NCBI GenBank assembly: GCA_022448645.1
Contig: JAKVBZ010000080.1
Span: 1-24,203, forward strand
Source: Pirellulaceae bacterium
GTDB lineage: Bacteria; Planctomycetota; Planctomycetia; Pirellulales; Pirellulaceae
Direction: 5' to 3'
Length of the DNA stretch: 24,203 bases
The notes below the pieces were generated by a model. The model did not search any database, was not told the DNA's origin, and saw only the letters and a program-made list of their open reading frames with translations. The translations under genes were made by a program, and so were the position numbers. This document shows positions 1-8,103 of this stretch, piece after piece (position 1 is the first letter of the stretch; each line of letters begins with the position of its first letter).

Positions 1-2548
1 TGGCAATTTCGTCCGATTTCTGTAACCGGTCCGTGTCATCCTCCCAAAGTACTTGGATCCGCTCAATCATTTCCGAGTCGTGATAGGCTTGCAGCTGCTG
101 TAGTGTAAACGCCGACACCTCCTGTTTAGCAACCACCGAGTCTTCAATAGCCGTTAGCAACTGGCCAGCAAAATCCCGTCGAGTCGCTAAAACACTGATG
201 GCAGTGCGTCGCTCGTCAGCTCCCAAACTCTGATAGACTTTCAACAGAACATGCGGAGTGTCCGCATTATTGGAAACCAGCAATGCTTCTAATACTTCAG
301 ATCGCAATTCTGACGACGTGCTCAATATCTGGTGTAGGTCAGCCACCGCCAGGCCGTCCTCTACATCAAGTAATGCGCGAAATGCGTCTTGTCGGTGACC
401 AAGCGATAAGGCCTGATCATTCACGATACGACGTAGTTTCTCAATGGCAGCCACGTCTCCGAAGCGAGTCGCCAATCTTATCGCCAATGCTCGAAGATCG
501 TCATGACCGCTCTTGGCGATTTGCTGATCGAGTTCTGACCAGGCCGTAGGCATCGATGGTGCCTGTATCCCATCCAAGCCTTCCAGAATACCCTGCACAA
601 TGCTCGATCGAAATAATTCGTCATCACTTCGTAACGCCGTGACGATGATTTGATTCAAGGGAGGTGGTGACGCGTGCGTCAAACGTCGCGCGATAAATCT
701 CGCCAGCAACCGAATCTTCGTCTGTACCGCCAAATCCAATGACTTGGCCACATCTGTCGTTATCAATGGTTCCATTCCGTACCAAATCATTAACGGAATG
801 TATGGGTCAGTTACATCTTCACCTCGCTGGATCAATTCCGACGCTAACTTCCAACGATCAGGCGACTCCATTCGCTGCAAGGCACTAGCAAGTGCCAAGC
901 GCACTGCCGCGTGTTCTTCTCGCTTTGCTAAATCAATGAATTCAGCTGCCACCACAGGATCTGTTACCTCCCCATCAGCCAAACAGCGGACCGCACAGCG
1001 TCGAACGTGAGGACTTGGATCTCGCAAGCATTGACGGTAATCGTTCCACGTAAGATCACCTAATGTAAACAGAGTCCACAAAACCTCGACTTGTAACTGC
1101 TCGCCTCCCTCTCGAAAGCACCGTCTCAACGACTGAACAACATCAATGTCGGTTTTTCCACGGCTACTCCTCTCGTGCAACAAGCGTCGGGCGTGTCTCA
1201 CGTACCAGGCATTGGCGTGGCGGTGCAAATGGACCAATTCCAAACTATCCAAGGCTTGAAGATCAGGTGTGCGAGCAAGTGGCGCCCCATAGACGACTTT
1301 GTAGATACGTCCACTGCTACGGTGGCTACCGTCATTGTCGTGGCACTCACCCAAATCATGCCAATCCGAAACGAACACCCCACCGTCCGGGCCATATTTG
1401 ACAGACAACCCACGAAACCATCGGTCATTGGCAAAGAACATGTCCTGGTCATGTACGCCCACATAAGTCGATCGGTTTGGCACCAAACGATCACAATTCA
1501 ACCGATTGCCATGTAGGTTCGCCATGTAGAACTTTCCACGATACTCCTTTGGCCAGTTATCGCCCAGGTAAACCATACCGCCACAATGGGCGTGGCCTCC
1601 GCCAGCTACCGAATGCTGATCGTTTTGTCCTCTCGAGTCCTGCCATCGACCGCCTCCCCAATGAAGATGATTTGCGATCGACTGAATCCGCTGATAGACA
1701 TGAGGATGATTTCCTTCTCCGTCACGGCGCTGGCAAAACATCCCCGGTATGATGTGCCACAGATGTCCCGTCACTGTGTTCGTCGTGAACAAGTCCCCCC
1801 ACTCATTGAAGTCGGCACCCCAGGGATTCACCATGCCATCAGCAATCACCTCGAACGTCAACCTTTGAGGATGATAACGCCAAATACCTCGAGTGATGGT
1901 GACTCGTCTGTCATGGGCCGTCCCTGGAGGTCCCACGTAGGACGGCTGGGACAGTCCGATGGCACCATACAGCCAACCGTCAGGCCCCCAATGGAAGTTA
2001 TTCAAAATATTGTTTTTGGAGACCAGAAAACCGTCTAGAACAACTTCTGGCTCCGCATCAGGGACATCGTCTTGGTCGTGATCCGCAATGAAAATTAGCT
2101 CGGGCGAATTGCCCAACCAAATGCCTCCGTGCCCCCAGGCAATCCCCGACAAGTATCGCCCTTTGTCCCAAAAAACGGTTCGCTGATCAAAACGCCCATC
2201 ATGGTCGGTGTCCTCCAAAATAAGAACTCGGTCTGTCTCACCCTCTCTCGACCAAGTGGGATGTGAATAGTTTTCTACCACCCACAACCGTCCTCGATCA
2301 TCAAAATCAAAAGCAATGGGTCGGCGCACGTCGGGCTCACCCGCAAACAAAGAAACATGAAATCCACGAGGAACAGTAATCGCAGCTAAAGATTCTGCGG
2401 GTGTAAGAGACACATCGTTTGGATTCTGTGTATTTTGTATACCCTGCGGCAATTCGTCTGCCGCTGCATGACAAGCAGTCAACACTGTTAAGAATATGAA
2501 ACGAACCACAAATTCACTCCGCAGTAGAGACCACATTCGAGCATCCAT
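1..2548 (-). CDS. PVC-type dehydrogenase / beta-propeller with HEAT-like repeats, 3' end cut by window edge
   Basis: An open minus-strand frame of 849 codons runs from ATG at 2548-2546 off the left edge with no stop. Residues 1-31 form a signal peptide (hydrophobic FIFLTVLTACHAAAD). They are followed by a six-bladed propeller of the membrane-bound dehydrogenase type, with typical phrases such as GFHVSLFAGEPDVRRPIAFD, NNILNNFHWGPDGWLYG, YGPDGGVFVSDW and GRIYKVVYG. From about residue 430 the protein is alpha-helical with HEAT-like repeats (for example DPSPHVRRCAVRCLADGEV). In the family a c-type cytochrome with CxxCH usually closes the protein; here that part would lie outside the window, so its presence is unverified. 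A second ATG (2536) would also leave a signal peptide. The role is presumably oxidation of a sugar or alcohol outside the cytoplasm, with electrons passed to heme; the substrate is unknown. Confidence 0.9.
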   Translation of the reverse strand, partial: MDARMWSLLRSEFVVRFIFLTVLTACHAAADELPQGIQNTQNPNDVSLTPAESLAAITVPRGFHVSLFAGEPDVRRPIAFDFDDRGRLWVVENYSHPTWSREGETDRVLILEDTDHDGRFDQRTVFWDKGRYLSGIAWGHGGIWLGNSPELIFIADHDQDDVPDAEPEVVLDGFLVSKNNILNNFHWGPDGWLYGAIGLSQPSYVGPPGTAHDRRVTITRGIWRYHPQRLTFEVIADGMVNPWGADFNEWGDLFTTNTVTGHLWHIIPGMFCQRRDGEGNHPHVYQRIQSIANHLHWGGGRWQDSRGQNDQHSVAGGGHAHCGGMVYLGDNWPKEYRGKFYMANLHGNRLNCDRLVPNRSTYVGVHDQDMFFANDRWFRGLSVKYGPDGGVFVSDWHDLGECHDNDGSHRSSGRIYKVVYGAPLARTPDLQALDSLELVHLHRHANAWYVRHARRLLHERSSRGKTDIDVVQSLRRCFREGGEQLQVEVLWTLFTLGDLTWNDYRQCLRDPSPHVRRCAVRCLADGEVTDPVVAAEFIDLAKREEHAAVRLALASALQRMESPDRWKLASELIQRGEDVTDPYIPLMIWYGMEPLITTDVAKSLDLAVQTKIRLLARFIARRLTHASPPPLNQIIVTALRSDDELFRSSIVQGILEGLDGIQAPSMPTAWSELDQQIAKSGHDDLRALAIRLATRFGDVAAIEKLRRIVNDQALSLGHRQDAFRALLDVEDGLAVADLHQILSTSSELRSEVLEALLVSNNADTPHVLLKVYQSLGADERRTAISVLATRRDFAGQLLTAIEDSVVAKQEVSAFTLQQLQAYHDSEMIERIQVLWEDDTDRLQKSDEIA

Positions 2549-3100
2549 ACCCCAAAAGGCACGATTTAAGTTTAGACCAAATACCAACACTTTACCTAGA
2601 GACCTACGAGTGGAACTCGTAAAATTCCGATATTGTTACGTCCATTCAGCTCCACATCCCAATTCAATCCATAGATCTAATGCGACCTACCGGCGCCCGG
2701 ATAAAAACCGCCGTGAAATATCCGGATATCCCCTGGCTTTGTGGTCCCAACGCCCTCTGCCACGAACTCCTTGCAATAAGTGACCGGACGTTTACGGAAA
2801 CCATAAATGAATCCGACTCATGTCAGATACTAAGCTCTTGCCACAGGTCATTCGTTCTCGTATCACATATAGGAACGGAACATACTCCAGGGGACTGAAT
2901 AGCGACCACACTTGGGCATCGGATTGCAATCTTGTTAAATGAGTGTTCACGAACGGATCGAGATGCCGTTAGCAGGGAACGGCAGCACTTGGAAATAACT
3001 GAAAACGACGATCTGGCAAGCCTGCACCTGAGCCGATAAACTCGCCACTGTATAAGCCACATTCTATGAATATCACTAAAGCCTCAGCTGGAAGCCTCTG
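2549..3100. other. Gene-free divergent intergenic region
   Basis: This 552-base gap lies between the left minus-strand gene and the plus-strand transaldolase. Short open frames here have no recognisable protein character. It must hold promoters for both directions, but I could not pick a convincing -35/-10 pair. The one clear structure is a 7-bp palindrome at 2605-2621, listed separately. GGAAG at 3090-3094, six bases before the ATG at 3101, is a plausible ribosome binding site for the transaldolase. Confidence 0.6.
2605..2621. promoter_or_regulatory. Perfect palindrome TACGAGT-GGA-ACTCGTA
   Basis: Two 7-base arms pair perfectly around a 3-base centre. The site lies 57 bases upstream of the ATG of the left minus-strand gene. 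It could be an operator or a short leader hairpin on the minus strand. No T-run follows on either side that would make it a classical terminator. Confidence 0.35.
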
Positions 3101-3754
3101 ATGAAGTTATTCCTTGACACAGCCCACATCGAACAGATTAAGGAAGTTTCACGTTGGGGAATTCTTGACGGAGTCACCACCAACCCCACACACGTCTCCA
3201 CAACAGGATGCGACCCGGCTGATCTCTATCCAGAAATTTGCTCACTCGTGAAGGGCCCGGTAAGCCTCGAAACGGTAAGTCTTTCTGCCGATGAGATCGT
3301 TTCCGAAGGACGGAAACTGGCAGCTATTGCCGACAACGTGGTCGTCAAGGTACCAATCATGAAGGAAGGGTTGATCGCTGTTCGCCGATTGACGGCCGAG
3401 GGCATTGCCACCAATGTCACTGTCACCTTTGGTGCCGCGCAAGCACTGTTAGCCGCCAAGTGCGGCGCCACTTACATCAGTCCTTTCGTTGGCCGCCTGG
3501 ACGCCATTGCCCAGGAAGGCATGGAGCTCGTACGTCAGATCAAGACCATCTACGATAATTATGGCTACGCGACAGAAATCATCGTGGCCGCAATACGTCA
3601 TCCTGTCCATGTGCTCGAAGCGGGAATCATAGGCGCCGACATTTGTACGATGAACTTTGAAGTGATGAGCCAACTGTACGATCATCCGCTGACAGATGCT
3701 GGGATTCAAATGTTTCTGGACGACTGGAAAAAGGTTCCGAAACAGTCGACTTAA
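3101..3754 (+). CDS. Fructose-6-phosphate aldolase / transaldolase-like protein (FSA/TalC type)
   Basis: This 217-residue cytosolic TIM-barrel enzyme has the length typical of the small FSA/TalC class. The E. coli FSA active-site pattern is present: Asp6 (LFLDTA), Thr26 and Asn28 (DGVTTNPT) and the Schiff-base lysine as Lys83 (NVVVKVP). The class signatures EGIATNVTVTF, QALLAAKCGATYISPFVGRLD, IRHPVHVLEAGIIGADI and HPLTDAGIQMFLDDW follow in order. Family members either cleave fructose 6-phosphate to dihydroxyacetone plus glyceraldehyde 3-phosphate or act as transaldolases; sequence alone does not decide which. The start is the ATG after GGAAG with six bases spacing. The next gene begins 91 bases downstream on the same strand and also works on sugar phosphates, which suggests cotranscription. 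Confidence 0.93.
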   Translation: MKLFLDTAHIEQIKEVSRWGILDGVTTNPTHVSTTGCDPADLYPEICSLVKGPVSLETVSLSADEIVSEGRKLAAIADNVVVKVPIMKEGLIAVRRLTAEGIATNVTVTFGAAQALLAAKCGATYISPFVGRLDAIAQEGMELVRQIKTIYDNYGYATEIIVAAIRHPVHVLEAGIIGADICTMNFEVMSQLYDHPLTDAGIQMFLDDWKKVPKQST

Positions 3755-3845
3755 GACGGATCTACTAAAACCTTGATGTATTTCTTGTCCACCATGGCAA
3801 TTCATCCCTTGGGCTAACCTACATTTCCCCTTTCGTAGCAACCGA

Positions 3846-4679
3846 ATGACTGCGAGTTTTCCGACATACCTGTCCGTCTCACGTGATGAACTCGGTCAAG
3901 GTACCGGAGTACAAGTACGCGTGGTTGGCGACATGGCGGCACTGGCTCGGGATATGGCTCGCCATATGTTCGACAAAATCGTGACTGCCCAGGGAACCCC
4001 CCTGACGATCATCGCGCCGGTCGGTCCGGTGGATCAATACCCGTTGCTGGCTGAAATGATCCAACAACAGTCATTGGACTGCCAGCACCTGCTCATGATC
4101 AATATGGACGAGTATCTCACGGAAGATGATTCCTGGATCAGTAAAGACCATCCACTTAGCTTTCGTGGATATATGGACCGTAAGTTTTATGACCTGCTTT
4201 CCCCATCTTTAGCGCCTCCACCCGAAAATCGCATCTTCCCCGACCCTCAGCATCCCGACAGGATTCAGCAAATCATCGACGAGAGGGGAGGTGTTGACGT
4301 CACGTACGGTGGCATAGGAATCAACGCTCACCTGGCCTTCAATGAGCCCGAAGGAGATGTAAGCCTCGAAGAATTCGCCTCACGGCCCACCCGCTTACTC
4401 AATTTATCTCCGCATACTCGCACGATCAATGCGAACACCGTCGGTGGCGACATACAAGTGATTCCCGAACGCGCTATCACTGTCGGCATGTGTGAAATCT
4501 TGCAATCCAAGGAACTCCAATTCTACTGCAACCGGCCATGGCAAAGCGCTGTCGTCCGTCGTTTGCTCCATGGTCCGATTACCGCCGCGTGTCCCGCTTC
4601 GTTATTACGAACCCATGCCAACACCACGCTCACCATCGCTGATTATGTTGCCGAACTACCCGATATCCGACTGCGATAA
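3846..4679 (+). CDS. Glucosamine-6-phosphate deaminase-like protein (NagB/6-phosphogluconolactonase fold)
   Basis: This 277-residue cytosolic protein belongs to the NagB/RpiA/6PGL fold. MDEY at 87-90 carries the general-base aspartate (Asp88, equivalent to Asp72 of E. coli NagB). The motif GIGINAHLAFNEP at 157-168 carries His162 and Glu167, matching His143 and Glu148. E. coli Asp141 is replaced by Asn160, and the following Gly by Ala161. The N-terminal phosphate-loop region reads PVGPVDQYP rather than the usual TGGTP-type loop, so substrate binding may differ. The expected reaction is glucosamine 6-phosphate to fructose 6-phosphate plus ammonia. The adjacent transaldolase-like enzyme would accept that product. 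Confidence is high in the fold and moderate in the exact reaction. No clear Shine-Dalgarno sequence precedes the ATG. Confidence 0.82.
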   Translation: MTASFPTYLSVSRDELGQGTGVQVRVVGDMAALARDMARHMFDKIVTAQGTPLTIIAPVGPVDQYPLLAEMIQQQSLDCQHLLMINMDEYLTEDDSWISKDHPLSFRGYMDRKFYDLLSPSLAPPPENRIFPDPQHPDRIQQIIDERGGVDVTYGGIGINAHLAFNEPEGDVSLEEFASRPTRLLNLSPHTRTINANTVGGDIQVIPERAITVGMCEILQSKELQFYCNRPWQSAVVRRLLHGPITAACPASLLRTHANTTLTIADYVAELPDIRLR

Positions 4680-4929
4680 TCTTTAGAAGTACGTTCATCC
4701 GATCAAGCAAACACGGTACGGTTTTCGTCTCGGAGATCACAGAATCATGATTCCTTAAACCGGTGTTGGATCGGCAAAGATCTCGTCTGGAAGACGATTT
4801 CCAAGGTAGCGTTCCTCCGAAGTCTTCCGAAAACACTATCGTCTTTTCCTCAACAGATTTTAAAACCACACAACACGTCATTTTCCGTAACACCTACAAC
4901 GGTCCAATGGCCCCTCGGACACCCTCACC
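4680..4929. other. Short gap with a loose 7-bp inverted repeat
   Basis: No coding sequence is convincing here. GGAAGAC at 4789-4795 and GTCTTCC at 4822-4828 are exact reverse complements separated by 26 bases. This could be a weak terminator for the sugar-phosphate pair, but the loop is long and the tail is not a T-run. Confidence 0.25.
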
Positions 4930-5757
4930 ATGACAAACGACCGTTTCTCTGTCTGGGACGTACACCATCATTGGGTTAATGAACCCGGTTATATAGATCG
5001 CATGTTGCGGGAAATGGACCGCCTGGGGATCGAGCGAGTTGGGTTAATCGCCATGGGAGACCTCATTCCAGATCTATTCCTGATAAAAGAGTCTCGCAGC
5101 GGAGAAGCTGACAATGAGGACTTGGCAGCAGTCGTTCAACAACATGGCGACAGGATATGGGGATGGGGTTTCATTCGGTTGGGCGATCATCGGGATGATG
5201 AAGTAGATCGATTAGCAGAGATTGGAATGGCTGGCCTTAAATTCCACGTGCCTCGTCAGCCATACGACAGTGAAGACTATTTTCCAGTCTACGAACGCGC
5301 ACAGGCCTTAAGGCTACCTTGCCTGTTTCACACGGGCATCTTCACGCCACCACAACCGATGCCCGGAGCAGGCTTTCGTTCTCACCATTGCAGGCCTATC
5401 TACCTGGAATCCATTGCCCAAGAGTTTCCTCAGCTAAGAATGATCTGCGCTCACCTGGGTGTATGTTGGAACGACGAAGCGGCAGCTATCTGCCGAATCT
5501 GTCAAAACATTTATGCCGACCTTTCCGGCAGCCTCGGCGGATGGCGGTCGAGCAAATCAGTGGAATGGTTTCAAAACACACTGTACTGGCCTACTGCTCA
5601 CGAAAAAATATTATTCGGAAGCGACGTCCACGCAGACGAAATCGAATCCACGCTATCCGAACACCAACAACTGTTCGAGGATATGGGGTGGAACACGAAC
5701 CAGATAAGAGCAGTGTTTTCTGAGAACGCCAAAAGGATTCTGGCGCCGCACGACTAG
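4930..5757 (+). CDS. Amidohydrolase-family TIM-barrel metal-dependent hydrolase
   Basis: This 275-residue cytosolic protein is of the amidohydrolase-2 group. The N-terminal metal motif His12-x-His14 lies in VWDVHHHW. Lys104 (AGLKFHVP), His134 (LFHTG), His175 (ICAHLG) and Asp232 (LFGSD) occur in the order expected for barrel-strand metal ligands and catalytic residues. The C-terminal FSENAKRIL stretch is also typical. The group includes decarboxylases and lactone or amide hydrolases, and I cannot name the substrate. It follows the deaminase-like gene by 250 bases on the same strand, so a link to sugar metabolism is possible but not shown. No strong Shine-Dalgarno sequence is visible before the ATG. 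Confidence 0.85.
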   Translation: MTNDRFSVWDVHHHWVNEPGYIDRMLREMDRLGIERVGLIAMGDLIPDLFLIKESRSGEADNEDLAAVVQQHGDRIWGWGFIRLGDHRDDEVDRLAEIGMAGLKFHVPRQPYDSEDYFPVYERAQALRLPCLFHTGIFTPPQPMPGAGFRSHHCRPIYLESIAQEFPQLRMICAHLGVCWNDEAAAICRICQNIYADLSGSLGGWRSSKSVEWFQNTLYWPTAHEKILFGSDVHADEIESTLSEHQQLFEDMGWNTNQIRAVFSENAKRILAPHD

Positions 5758-5865
5758 AAGCAGCTTCGGAACAGTTTGGCCTATTTACTTGACAACCTTT
5801 CCATACTGTCGCGCGTTGGTTTTAAGATAGCTACTAGGTCACTCCGCACTTCTGGGAACCCGAAC

Positions 5866-7176
5866 ATGCCAACCTACATTGCCCACAAGTCACTGTTTCG
5901 TCATCAGCCCGGCATACAGATTCAAGCAGGCTTCTTGCTTCTGATTTGGCTGTTTTTCGCGATGATTTGGAGCAGCCTCAGTCACGCCAACGAACCGCAG
6001 ATTTCAATTGAGGAAAACCTTCCACAAATCCGCTGGAACGACACCGAAAGGTTTGTTGGACAGCGTGCTCTGGTGAGTGGAAGAATTGTTCGCGTGGGGC
6101 ATGCTCGTCGTATCCACTTTTTGAATTTCCATAAACGGCGCCGCGACGTCTTCAAAGTAATAATCTTCGAAGAGCATATCAAACATTTCCCCGCGTCGCT
6201 AAAGAACCTTTACGACGGAAAATTGGTAGAAGTCCAAGGTACCATTTCCCGATTCAAGGACCACACACAAATTCGCGTCACTTCTCCTGATCAAATTCGC
6301 GTACTGTCGGAACTACCGAAAACTCATATTCCGGAAGCGGTAACATTCGAACTCGGACACCACTTGCGCATCGCCACTTTTAATGTACTGAACCTATTTG
6401 ACAGCGAAGATGATCCATATCACGAAGACGAAACCACCAAGACGAAACCACGAGCCGATCTACAAAGATTATCTCACGCAATTCGTGATCTGAATGCCGA
6501 TGTGCTGGCTCTGCAGGAAGTCGAAAACCGAAACTACCTGCAACGATTCTTGGATGTCTTTCTGCGAGACCTGGGCTATCGACACGTCGTTCACTTTGAA
6601 GGCAACGATGGACGTGGCATTGATGTATGCCTGGTTTCCCGTGTTCCCGTTGGTCGCGTGACATCCCACCGGCATCTTCGATTCTCGGATGCCAAGGGAA
6701 AAATCCGGCGTTTTCAACGTGATCTGCTATCTGTGCGATTACTACCACCAGCGACCGATCCGTTTGAGGTGTGGGTGGTTCACCTGAAAAGCAAAGGAGG
6801 ACCTGCAGATCAGGCTGACATACGGCTGGCCGAAGCCTCTCAGGTTCGCGATCTATTAAATGAACGCTTCGCCAGCAACCCACAAGCAAGAATTATTGTT
6901 TGTGGAGACTTCAACGACACATTTGATAGCCCACCCGTTACGACCATCGTCAATTCTCCCAACGGTTCATTGGTGACCTTCTTCGACGACATCCCGGAAG
7001 GGGAGCGGATTACGTATAACCGCCAACCTTACCGAGACATGATCGATTTTATTCTCTGCTCACCACAGATGGCCAAGGATTATATCCCCAACAGTTTCCA
7101 GATTCACCACGGTTCACCAGACGTGACCGGTTCCGATCATAACCCGGTCGTCGCCGCCTTTCGACACAGCCACTAA
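5866..7176 (+). CDS. Exported OB-fold plus endonuclease/exonuclease/phosphatase (EEP) protein
   Basis: This 436-residue protein starts at the ATG preceded by GGGAA; an in-frame TTG 90 bases upstream (5776) was rejected. Residues 21-41 are a hydrophobic export segment ending SLSHA. Residues 60-150 look like a small OB-fold domain (GQRALVSGRIVRVGHARRI, KLVEVQGTISRF). Residues 168-435 are a complete EEP domain: Asn173 (TFNVLNLF), Glu218 (LQEVEN), His306 (VVHLKSK), Asp348 and Asn350 (GDFND), Asp394 (MIDFIL) and Asp424/His425 (SDHNP). Family members hydrolyse phosphodiester bonds in DNA, RNA or lipids with a metal ion. The OB domain favours nucleic acid as substrate, which is an inference. It lies immediately upstream of a PhoB-like regulator on the same strand, with only 91 bases between. 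Confidence 0.88.
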   Translation: MPTYIAHKSLFRHQPGIQIQAGFLLLIWLFFAMIWSSLSHANEPQISIEENLPQIRWNDTERFVGQRALVSGRIVRVGHARRIHFLNFHKRRRDVFKVIIFEEHIKHFPASLKNLYDGKLVEVQGTISRFKDHTQIRVTSPDQIRVLSELPKTHIPEAVTFELGHHLRIATFNVLNLFDSEDDPYHEDETTKTKPRADLQRLSHAIRDLNADVLALQEVENRNYLQRFLDVFLRDLGYRHVVHFEGNDGRGIDVCLVSRVPVGRVTSHRHLRFSDAKGKIRRFQRDLLSVRLLPPATDPFEVWVVHLKSKGGPADQADIRLAEASQVRDLLNERFASNPQARIIVCGDFNDTFDSPPVTTIVNSPNGSLVTFFDDIPEGERITYNRQPYRDMIDFILCSPQMAKDYIPNSFQIHHGSPDVTGSDHNPVVAAFRHSH

Positions 7177-7195
7177 GATCGACATCATCCAAGCT

Positions 7196-7212
7196 GTTAC
7201 AAACCAGTTACA
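7196..7212 (+). promoter_or_regulatory. Two GTTACA direct repeats at 11-bp spacing, candidate response-regulator box
   Basis: GTTACA occurs at 7196-7201 and again at 7207-7212, exactly 11 bases apart. The site lies 56 bases before the ATG of an OmpR/PhoB-type regulator. Proteins of that family usually bind tandem direct repeats with an 11-bp period, overlapping the -35 position. AT-rich sequence (for example TAAAAT near 7235) follows and could supply a -10 element. Autoregulation is the natural reading, but only one pair is visible. Confidence 0.45.
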
Positions 7213-7267
7213 GATGACTTCACATTTAAAGCAGTAAAATACAAAGTATTCGTTGGATACTGGTGCC

Positions 7268-7990
7268 ATGGGCTTCGCACAAATACTGACTATCGAAGAT
7301 GATGCGGCCATACGACAAGCCATTGTCGATGCCCTGGAATTTGCCAGCTATTCCGTGATTCAGGCCGCCGGCGGAGACGACGGCCTGGACTTGGCGTTAC
7401 ATGCATCCTACGACCTACTGTTGTTGGATCTTGTTTTACCCCACGTATCCGGATTGGAAATATTGCGACAACTGCGAGCCGCTCGTGCCAGCCAGCCTGT
7501 GATCGTCCTGACCGCTAAAGGAGACGAGAACGATCGGGTCGAGGGCTTGAAGTTAGGTGCTGACGACTATGTCGTCAAACCTTTTAGCGTGAAGGAGCTC
7601 ATAGCGCGTGTGGAGGCCGTCTTACGCCGGTCTCCGGCCCGACCATCCGACGTCCGCCAGATTCGTTTGCCTGCAGGTACAGCGGACTTGGACCGCCACG
7701 AAATCCGATCCAACAATGGTGTGCGTGTCGATTTATCAGACCGAGAAGTCGAATTGCTGAGTTACTTGGCCCGTCATACGGGTCGAGCCATTTCACGGGA
7801 AGAAATCCTCTCACACGTTTGGCAACTAAATCCTCAAGGAGTTTCCACTCGTACTATCGATATGCATATTGCGAGACTTCGCGAAAAACTACGTTCTAGC
7901 GCACCACACACAGAAGTAGTGCTAACCGTCCGAGGTAAAGGCTACATGTTTCGCTGGGAATCAGATCAATCACCACCGAACGGTGATTGA
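7268..7990 (+). CDS. OmpR/PhoB-family two-component response regulator
   Basis: This is a 240-residue cytosolic DNA-binding regulator. The receiver domain (about 4-121) has the acidic pocket Glu10/Asp11/Asp12, phospho-acceptor Asp54 (LLLDLVLP), Thr82 (VLTAKGD) and Lys104 (YVVKPF). The C-terminal winged-helix domain (about 132-230) shows LSDREVELLSYLARH, the recognition-helix region STRTIDMHIARLREKL and the closing VRGKGYMFRW. The ATG at 7268 is preferred over an in-frame TTG 15 bases upstream because the domain begins right there. The partner kinase is 113 bases downstream on the same strand. The target genes are unknown. The PhoB-like class and the exported nuclease just upstream make phosphate control a reasonable guess. 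Confidence 0.95.
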   Translation: MGFAQILTIEDDAAIRQAIVDALEFASYSVIQAAGGDDGLDLALHASYDLLLLDLVLPHVSGLEILRQLRAARASQPVIVLTAKGDENDRVEGLKLGADDYVVKPFSVKELIARVEAVLRRSPARPSDVRQIRLPAGTADLDRHEIRSNNGVRVDLSDREVELLSYLARHTGRAISREEILSHVWQLNPQGVSTRTIDMHIARLREKLRSSAPHTEVVLTVRGKGYMFRWESDQSPPNGD

Positions 7991-7991
7991 T
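7965..7991 (+). terminator. 10-bp hairpin spanning the response-regulator stop codon
   Basis: ATCAATCACC at 7965-7974 and GGTGATTGAT at 7982-7991 are perfect reverse complements with a 7-base loop. The hairpin covers the last codons and the TGA stop. No T-run follows, so it may act as an attenuator, an mRNA-processing site or a Rho-type pause rather than a standard intrinsic terminator. A further ATCACC at 8001-8006 could pair with GGTGAT (7982-7987) instead, giving two mutually exclusive structures in the regulator-kinase gap. Confidence 0.45.
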
Positions 7992-8103
7992 TGTCCGACC
8001 ATCACCACGACCAATTTGCTACTGCCAGCGGAGCTTGGCCTGCTGGCCTTTTAGCGACCGAATCGGACCTGCCTAACCGACACCACACCATCTTCGAAGC
8101 CTC

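Noticed and set aside
1175..2038. Several plus-strand frames inside the left gene
   Set aside because: They are antisense to a continuous minus-strand propeller/HEAT coding frame with clear family motifs.
5776..5865. TTG start for the EEP nuclease
   Set aside because: The ATG at 5866 gives a proper signal peptide and is preceded by GGGAA; the extension looks like leader sequence.
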